Source: Scatosoma sp045652785
GTDB lineage: Bacteria > Bacillota > Clostridia > Christensenellales > Borkfalkiaceae
Assembly (NCBI GenBank): GCA_045652785.1
Contig: JAZOLF010000093.1
Coordinates: 1 to 10,957, forward strand
Direction: 5' to 3'
DNA: 10,957 nt
Shown here: piece by piece, positions 7,241 to 10,957 of the stretch
How the letters are laid out: every line of letters starts with the position of its first letter
Position numbering within the stretch: position 1 is the first letter of the stretch
Position numbers and translations under genes: made by a program
The notes under the pieces: generated by a model
Seen by the model: the letters and a program-made list of their open reading frames with translations, nothing else
Told to the model about the DNA's origin: nothing
The model's database searches: none

Positions 7241-7909
7241 ATGGCAGTTCAATTAGACGAATTAAACCCAGAAATCAGAGAAGAAGGTTTAGACACCAAC
7301 GTTATCGCAAAGAAGATTCCCGCAAAAGTAGGCGTCGGCTCTACGATCTTTGAAATTTTGCTTTGGGTCTGCGGCATTTTGCCTGGTTTGATTTTCTTAT
7401 TTATGAAAATCAGCGCACAAAAGCACTTTGACCAGTTGCAACAAAAGATCCAAAGAAACGCATCGCAAATCGACAACTACTTAGAACAACGCGTCATTGT
7501 GTTACAAAACTGCGCTCGTCTTTTGGATAAGGCGATTGACTTGGATAAGAGTACCTTTGAAAACATCGCGAAGTACCGTTCTGGCAACGCAGGCGACGCA
7601 GACGTTGCGCGTAATGAAATGAGTACGCAAATCGACACCGTATCCAGAAGTATCAACGTTGCGGTGGAAAACTATCCCGAATTGAAGGCGCACCGCGAAA
7701 TTGCGGACGCGATGCAACAAAATATGTACTTGCAACGCGAAATCACCGCCGCAAGAGAACTTTATAACGACACGATTACGGAATGGAACAAAGACATTTT
7801 CGCTTGGCCGACCAAGATGATTGTTGCAGCAAAGAACGGCTACACCACCCGTATTCCTTTCATCGCGTCTAAGGAAATCAAGGAAAAGGCAAAGGGCGTA
7901 TTCTTCTAA
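7241..7909 (+). CDS. LemA family membrane protein
   Basis: The 222-residue product has a short polar N-terminus, one membrane segment (about 35-56, TIFEILLWVCGILPGLIFLFM) and a long helical domain. The LemA hallmarks are present: LDKA followed by a polar loop, NYPELKA (144-150), and the C-terminal ARELYNDTITEWNKDI-x-x-WP (171-190) ending in PF (206-207). In known LemA proteins the N-terminus is outside and the helical bundle faces the cytoplasm. The biochemical role is not established, although LemA is often found with DUF3137 or TPM-domain proteins. AAGGAG (7227-7232) overlaps the stop of the upstream gene and the start codon is 12 bases after that stop, so translation is probably coupled. 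The N-terminal extension of about 30 residues before the membrane segment is longer than in many LemA proteins. A strong terminator follows at 7935-7964. Confidence 0.9.
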   Translation: MAVQLDELNPEIREEGLDTNVIAKKIPAKVGVGSTIFEILLWVCGILPGLIFLFMKISAQKHFDQLQQKIQRNASQIDNYLEQRVIVLQNCARLLDKAIDLDKSTFENIAKYRSGNAGDADVARNEMSTQIDTVSRSINVAVENYPELKAHREIADAMQQNMYLQREITAARELYNDTITEWNKDIFAWPTKMIVAAKNGYTTRIPFIASKEIKEKAKGVFF

Positions 7910-7934
7910 TCCCTTTTCCCTTTCGCAAGTCAAC

Positions 7935-7964
7935 AAAAAACGCACCCGTTCGGGGCGTTTTTTT
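7935..7964 (+). terminator. Intrinsic terminator of the LemA operon
   Basis: AACGC (7939-7943) pairs with GCGTT (7955-7959) and CCC with GGG around a GTTC loop, with one bulged A. Seven T follow (7958-7964). It ends the operon 25 bases after the lemA stop. Confidence 0.9.
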
Positions 7965-7985
7965 GTTTTGGACTGATTGCGAAAA

Positions 7986-8230
7986 TAGAAGAGAATTCGT
8001 GGGGTGGAGTCGTTTTACGGGAGCAAAACGCTTTGCCTTACGGAACTTCAAGCACAAGAAACTCTACGGCAAGGGACGACGTTGATAACGTCAAGCGGGG
8101 TACACCGCTAAAAGCGAGAGTCCTTCTTCTCTGCGCCAAAAAAAGAGCACCGTTTTGTCATTCTTTCTATGGAGATTTTTTAGACAATATCAAAGGGTAG
8201 CAAAATCTTGCTACCCTTTTTTTTGTTTTT
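7986..8230 (+). ncRNA. Structured noncoding RNA, possibly raiA-motif class
   Basis: This gene-free stretch lies between two terminators that face the same way, so something noncoding is likely transcribed here. It holds a nested set of helices: AGAGAA (7990-7995) with TTCTCT (8127-8132) as closing stem; CGTTTT (8011-8016) with AAAACG (8025-8030) around ACGGGAGC; CTTTGCC (8031-8037) with GGCAAGG (8068-8074) around a 30-base loop; GACGTT (8078-8083) with AACGTC (8087-8092); AGCGG (8094-8098) with CCGCT (8105-8109); and GGAC (8074-8077) with GTCC (8120-8123) enclosing the last two. G8074 is shared by two of these helices. The complexity, size of about 200 bases and purine-rich loops recall the raiA-motif RNA of Clostridia, but I place it there from memory only. 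No coding frame is credible. No clear promoter is seen; TTGGAC at 7968 has a poor -10. The strand is set by the terminator at 8192-8230. Confidence 0.6.
8192..8230 (+). terminator. Strong intrinsic terminator of the noncoding RNA
   Basis: A perfect 12-pair stem, AAAGGGTAGCAA (8192-8203) with TTGCTACCCTTT (8208-8219), closes a four-base AATC loop. It runs into TTTTTTTTGTTTTTT (to 8230). No gene lies between this and the LemA terminator. Confidence 0.92.
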
Positions 8231-8262
8231 TAAAACACACAAACTGCACTTTTATCTGTGTT
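8225..8262 (-). terminator. Weak terminator candidate after the Na/Pi transporter gene
   Basis: On the minus strand AACACA (8262 to 8257) pairs with TGTGTT (8239 to 8234) across a 17-base loop and is followed by only a short T-run. Six AT-rich pairs with a long loop make it weak. The strong stem at 8192-8219 is the next hairpin this transcript would meet. Confidence 0.3.
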
Positions 8263-8270
8263 ATAAATTT

Positions 8271-9947
8271 TTATTCTTGCGAACCAACGGGGTTTACTAT
8301 GCTGTAACCGATATTTACCAAATGGTCTGCAACTCTTTCTAAACCCGCTATTGCTGAAGAAAAATACGGGCTTAATTCAACATTGCATTTTCCCGTTGCC
8401 AAACGGTTAAAGTGATTTGCTTTAAGCGTACTTTTCAGGGCGTCCACGTCGTTTTCAAGTTGTGAAAGCGTTGATAACGCGCTGGCATCTAAACTCTTAA
8501 AAGCATTTTCTGCAATTTGAAACATTTCGTTTACGTTCTTTTGCATTTGGCCTATTTCTAAAATTGCGATAGAAGAGAATTTTAATCCCTTTTCTTTCAT
8601 TTCCATCCCGATTTCGTGGAAATTTTCAGCGTGGTCGCCTATACGCTCGATATCGTTAAGAACGTGAAAATAACTACCTATTACACTTTCACTGCTTTCG
8701 TTTATGCTTGTTGCAGATAGTTTTATAAGGAATTTTGTAAGCGTACTATTTGTATAGTCAATAATTTCTTCGTTTTCAACAAGTTTTTTATTGTGTTCAG
8801 TAGAACCTGTTTCCATAGCAACGAAACAAATTTCGATATTTTCTTTTGCGCGCTCTAACATATAGTTGATTTCTTTTTTAACTTGCATGAGCGCGATTGA
8901 AGGCATACCTAAAAGTCTTTCGTCCACATACTTTAAAGTAAGGCTCGTTTCTTTTTCCTTTTTATCTTTAATAACGATTTGCGATAATTTGACGAGTTGC
9001 TTTACAAACGGTAACAATAAAAGGGTTGTTGTAACGTTGAATATTACGTGGAAAAAAGATACTCTCATTTGTAACGACATTGCGTCATCACCAGAGAAAA
9101 CGCTTACGAGTATATCTATAACCACATTTTTAAACGCCCAAATCAGCACGGTAAATATTATCGTTCCCATAACGTTAAATATAAAGTGAACGAAGGCTAC
9201 GCGCTTAGAATTTTTATTAGCGCCAATGGAAGCAATTAAAGCCGTAACGCAAGTGCCTATATTTGCGCCAAGCACAATAAATAATGCATATTCCAAAGGC
9301 AAAACTCCAGAGCCTACCATTGTAATCACTACGCCTGTTGCCGCGGACGAACTTTGTATTAACGCAGTAAAGATAACGCCTATTAAAATAAGCAATAGGG
9401 GAAAATTAACTACTTGGAATATTTTTATAAAAAGATCTTCTACTAAATCGTTTTTAAAAGCTTGTTCGCTGCTCATTATATTAAGACCTACGAAAATAAG
9501 CCCTAAACCGCAAAACAAACTACCTAATATTTTTACTTTTTCAGACTTTAAAAATCCCATCATAACGCCTGCAAAAGCAAGTATATACATAACCATTTCT
9601 ATATAATCGTTTTTAAGCGAAACTAAGATACCCGTTACGGTAGTACCAATGTTTGCACCCATTATGATAGGTACGGCTTGAATAAGCGTTAAAACACCTG
9701 CGTTTACTAAGCCTATAACCATAACCGAAGTTGCTGATGAACTTTGAATTATTGCCGTTACACCTGCGCCTACGCCAACGCCCGAAAAACGGTTACCGCT
9801 TATTTTGCTAAGCAATTTTCTCATTCCGCTGCTCGAACTTTTTTCTAACGCATCACTCATAAAATTCATACCAACGATGAATACGCCAACGCCGGCAAGT
9901 AGCCATATAAGGCTCTTTATTAACTCTATAATTTGTTCTGCTGTCAT
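8271..9947 (-). CDS. Na/Pi cotransporter family protein with fused PhoU domain (NptA/YjbB-like)
   Basis: This inner-membrane protein of 558 residues is predicted to couple sodium and phosphate movement; bacterial relatives such as YjbB have been linked to phosphate export. The membrane half has the two inverted Na/Pi repeats, each with a QSSS motif (68-71 and 198-201) followed by GANIGT (97-102 and 227-232). Several further hydrophobic segments run to about 315. After a charged linker (327-345), residues 350-550 form a PhoU-like helical bundle with its two metal-site motifs, ERIGDHAEN (434-442) and ERVADH (537-542). PhoU domains in this family are thought to sense or gate phosphate flux. The start is well supported: AAGGAG (9955-9960) lies seven bases ahead. 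The gene is divergent from a LysR-type regulator that may control it. Its DNA is clearly more AT-rich than the genes at 516-7909. The substrate could be another anion; phosphate is inferred from the family. Confidence 0.92.
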   Translation of the reverse strand: MTAEQIIELIKSLIWLLAGVGVFIVGMNFMSDALEKSSSSGMRKLLSKISGNRFSGVGVGAGVTAIIQSSSATSVMVIGLVNAGVLTLIQAVPIIMGANIGTTVTGILVSLKNDYIEMVMYILAFAGVMMGFLKSEKVKILGSLFCGLGLIFVGLNIMSSEQAFKNDLVEDLFIKIFQVVNFPLLLILIGVIFTALIQSSSAATGVVITMVGSGVLPLEYALFIVLGANIGTCVTALIASIGANKNSKRVAFVHFIFNVMGTIIFTVLIWAFKNVVIDILVSVFSGDDAMSLQMRVSFFHVIFNVTTTLLLLPFVKQLVKLSQIVIKDKKEKETSLTLKYVDERLLGMPSIALMQVKKEINYMLERAKENIEICFVAMETGSTEHNKKLVENEEIIDYTNSTLTKFLIKLSATSINESSESVIGSYFHVLNDIERIGDHAENFHEIGMEMKEKGLKFSSIAILEIGQMQKNVNEMFQIAENAFKSLDASALSTLSQLENDVDALKSTLKANHFNRLATGKCNVELSPYFSSAIAGLERVADHLVNIGYSIVNPVGSQE

Positions 9948-10000
9948 ACATTTTCTCCTTCTGTTTACATAAAATCAAATTCTCTTGTTTTTACAAAATT

Positions 10001-10029
10001 ATTATAACACCATTATTTTCCCATGTAAA
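10001..10029 (-). promoter_or_regulatory. Sigma-A promoter of the Na/Pi transporter gene
   Basis: On the minus strand TTTACA (10024-10029) and TATAAT (10001-10006) are 17 bases apart. The predicted start near 9994 gives a leader of about 47 bases. Its -35 lies only 13 bases from the -35 of the divergent lysR-type gene. Confidence 0.8.
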
Positions 10030-10042
10030 ACGATTTGATTGC

Positions 10043-10071
10043 TTGACAACGTATATTATAAATAGTATAAT
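10043..10071 (+). promoter_or_regulatory. Perfect-consensus sigma-A promoter of the LysR-type gene
   Basis: TTGACA (10043-10048) and TATAAT (10066-10071) both match consensus exactly with a 17-base spacer. Such a promoter would be strong unless repressed. The -10 hexamer is one arm of the palindrome at 10055-10071, which fits negative autoregulation. Confidence 0.9.
10055..10071. promoter_or_regulatory. Candidate LysR-type operator (T-N11-A palindrome)
   Basis: ATTATA (10055-10060) and TATAAT (10066-10071) form a perfect inverted repeat around AATAG, and T10057 to A10069 fits the T-N11-A pattern of LysR-type binding sites. It overlaps the -10 of the regulator gene and lies about 26 bases from the divergent transporter -35. 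The region is AT-rich, so chance symmetry is possible. Confidence 0.45.
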
Positions 10072-10082
10072 TTAATAAAGTT

Positions 10083-10099
10083 TATATAAAATTTATATA
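10083..10099. promoter_or_regulatory. Second palindrome in the LysR-gene leader
   Basis: TATATAAA (10083-10090) and TTTATATA (10092-10099) form a perfect inverted repeat centred on A10091. The same bases also contain two copies of TTTATATA (10081-10088 and 10092-10099) offset by 11 bases, one helical turn. It lies between the expected transcript start and the ribosome binding site. It could be a second operator half or simple AT-rich symmetry. Confidence 0.3.
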
Positions 10100-10107
10100 G
10101 GTGGACT

Positions 10108-10957
10108 ATGACTATAAAACATTTAAGAATTTTTGTAGCCGTGTGCGAATATGGGAGCACAACGAAAGCGTCAAAAGAGCTTTTCATCGTTCAGCCAACA
10201 ATCTCGCATACGATAACGGAACTTGAAAAATATTATAACGTGCCTCTATTTGAAAGAATAAACCAACGATTAATTTTGACGGAAATCGGTGGGGAGCTTT
10301 ACAAAAAAGCAAAGGAAATTCTTGCTGATTTTGAAGAGTTTGAATCTCTTGCGGTTTCTCACGGGCGAAATCCACGCGTTAAAATAGGAGCATCTCTTAC
10401 TTTAGGTCAAACGCTTATTCCTAAATTTTTAGAGATTATTGAAAAAGAAAAGTATGATATTTTGCCGCAAGTTTTAATAAGACAATCTACTAGAATTGAA
10501 CGTGAGATAGAAGAAAGCAATCTTGATTTCGGTGTTATCAGCGGGAATTATAATTCTACGCGTTTGGTAGGACACGCTATTTCATACGAAAAATTCGTTG
10601 CCGTATGTCATAAGGACTACGATATCCCTAATAGCCTTACCTTTAAGGAACTTATATCGTATCCGTTACTCATTAGAGAACACGGAAGTTCTTCACGAGA
10701 TTTCTTGGAAAAACTTTTAAGCGAAAAAAACATGAAGATATCGCCAATGATGGACTCGTCTAATAACCAAGCAATAGTAACTGCTATTTGCTCCAACTTA
10801 GGCGTAGGGTTTTTACCTGAAAACTACGTTGGTGAATATATTGAAAAGAAAATTCTAAAAGAAATAAAAATTACTGACGTAGTTGCAAATCAAACCAATT
10901 ATTTAATCATACATAAAAACAAAAAACTTAATCCTTTGCAACAACAAGCCTTTAACA
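10108..10957 (+). CDS. LysR-type transcriptional regulator, 3' end outside the window
   Basis: An open frame runs from ATG 10108 to the last base without a stop, giving 283 residues of a family that is usually about 290-310 long, so only the very end is missing. The N-terminus (MTIKHLRIFVAVCEYGSTTKASKELFIVQPTIS up to about residue 60) is the typical LysR winged helix-turn-helix, with the helices near 18-37 and the LFER wing at 48-51. A linker helix follows. From about residue 90 (VKIGASLTLGQTLIPKFL) comes the periplasmic-binding-protein-like effector domain, including LDFGVISG and, later, GVGFLPENYV. AGGTGG (10099-10104) precedes the start. It is divergent from the Na/Pi transporter gene, the classical layout in which a LysR protein controls its neighbour and itself. 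The effector is unknown. The gene is AT-rich like the transporter. Confidence 0.93.
   Translation, partial: MTIKHLRIFVAVCEYGSTTKASKELFIVQPTISHTITELEKYYNVPLFERINQRLILTEIGGELYKKAKEILADFEEFESLAVSHGRNPRVKIGASLTLGQTLIPKFLEIIEKEKYDILPQVLIRQSTRIEREIEESNLDFGVISGNYNSTRLVGHAISYEKFVAVCHKDYDIPNSLTFKELISYPLLIREHGSSSRDFLEKLLSEKNMKISPMMDSSNNQAIVTAICSNLGVGFLPENYVGEYIEKKILKEIKITDVVANQTNYLIIHKNKKLNPLQQQAFN

Noticed and set aside
7986..8190. Degraded gene or group II intron fragment
   Set aside because: No frame stays open with sensible residues, and the nested pairing plus a dedicated terminator suit a complete structured RNA better than a remnant. I could not find a domain V-like hairpin with its AGC triad.
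8271..9947. Plus-strand open frames (8866-9189, 9226-9606) opposite the transporter
   Set aside because: They are shadows of the Na/Pi transporter-PhoU gene and have no ribosome binding sites or recognisable domains.
1..10957. CRISPR array, phage defence operon, transposon or integrase
   Set aside because: No spaced direct repeats, nuclease, helicase, transposase or integrase motifs were seen on either strand.

Overview
The window looks like chromosomal DNA of a Bacillota member of the Clostridia type, probably an uncultured gut or anaerobic lineage. The signs are strong AAGGAG-type ribosome binding sites, textbook sigma-A promoters with 17-18 base spacers, short stem-loop plus T-run terminators, a zinc-type ribosomal protein L31, a type-2 isoleucyl-tRNA synthetase and a fused Na+/phosphate transporter-PhoU protein. 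No phage, transposase, CRISPR array, rRNA or tRNA gene is visible.

Layout. Bases 1-107 hold a long, bulged palindrome that looks like a dispersed repeat or structured RNA. It abuts the terminator of rpmE (minus strand). rpmE is divergent from a plus-strand medium-chain dehydrogenase that lacks the usual zinc ligands, followed by the yfcE phosphodiesterase. yfcE converges on ileS (minus strand), with a bidirectional terminator between them. A second divergent promoter pair (about 5390-5560) drives ileS one way and, the other way, a two-gene operon: a large single-pass membrane protein (distant DUF3137-like features, tentative) and a LemA protein. After the LemA terminator comes about 230 bases without a gene that folds into several nested helices and ends in its own strong terminator. 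I read this as an independent structured noncoding RNA, possibly of the raiA-motif class.

From about 8230 to the end the DNA is clearly more AT-rich. It carries a Na/Pi cotransporter-PhoU fusion (minus strand) and, divergent from it, a LysR-type regulator that runs off the end of the window. Their shared intergenic region holds a promoter with perfect consensus hexamers, overlapped by a T-N11-A palindrome of the kind LysR proteins bind.

The first part is mostly housekeeping (translation, tRNA charging, phosphodiester turnover). The two places most worth a second look are the membrane-protein/LemA operon with the RNA downstream of it, and the compositionally distinct transporter/regulator pair. 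Functions are inferred from sequence motifs read by eye; no database search was run.
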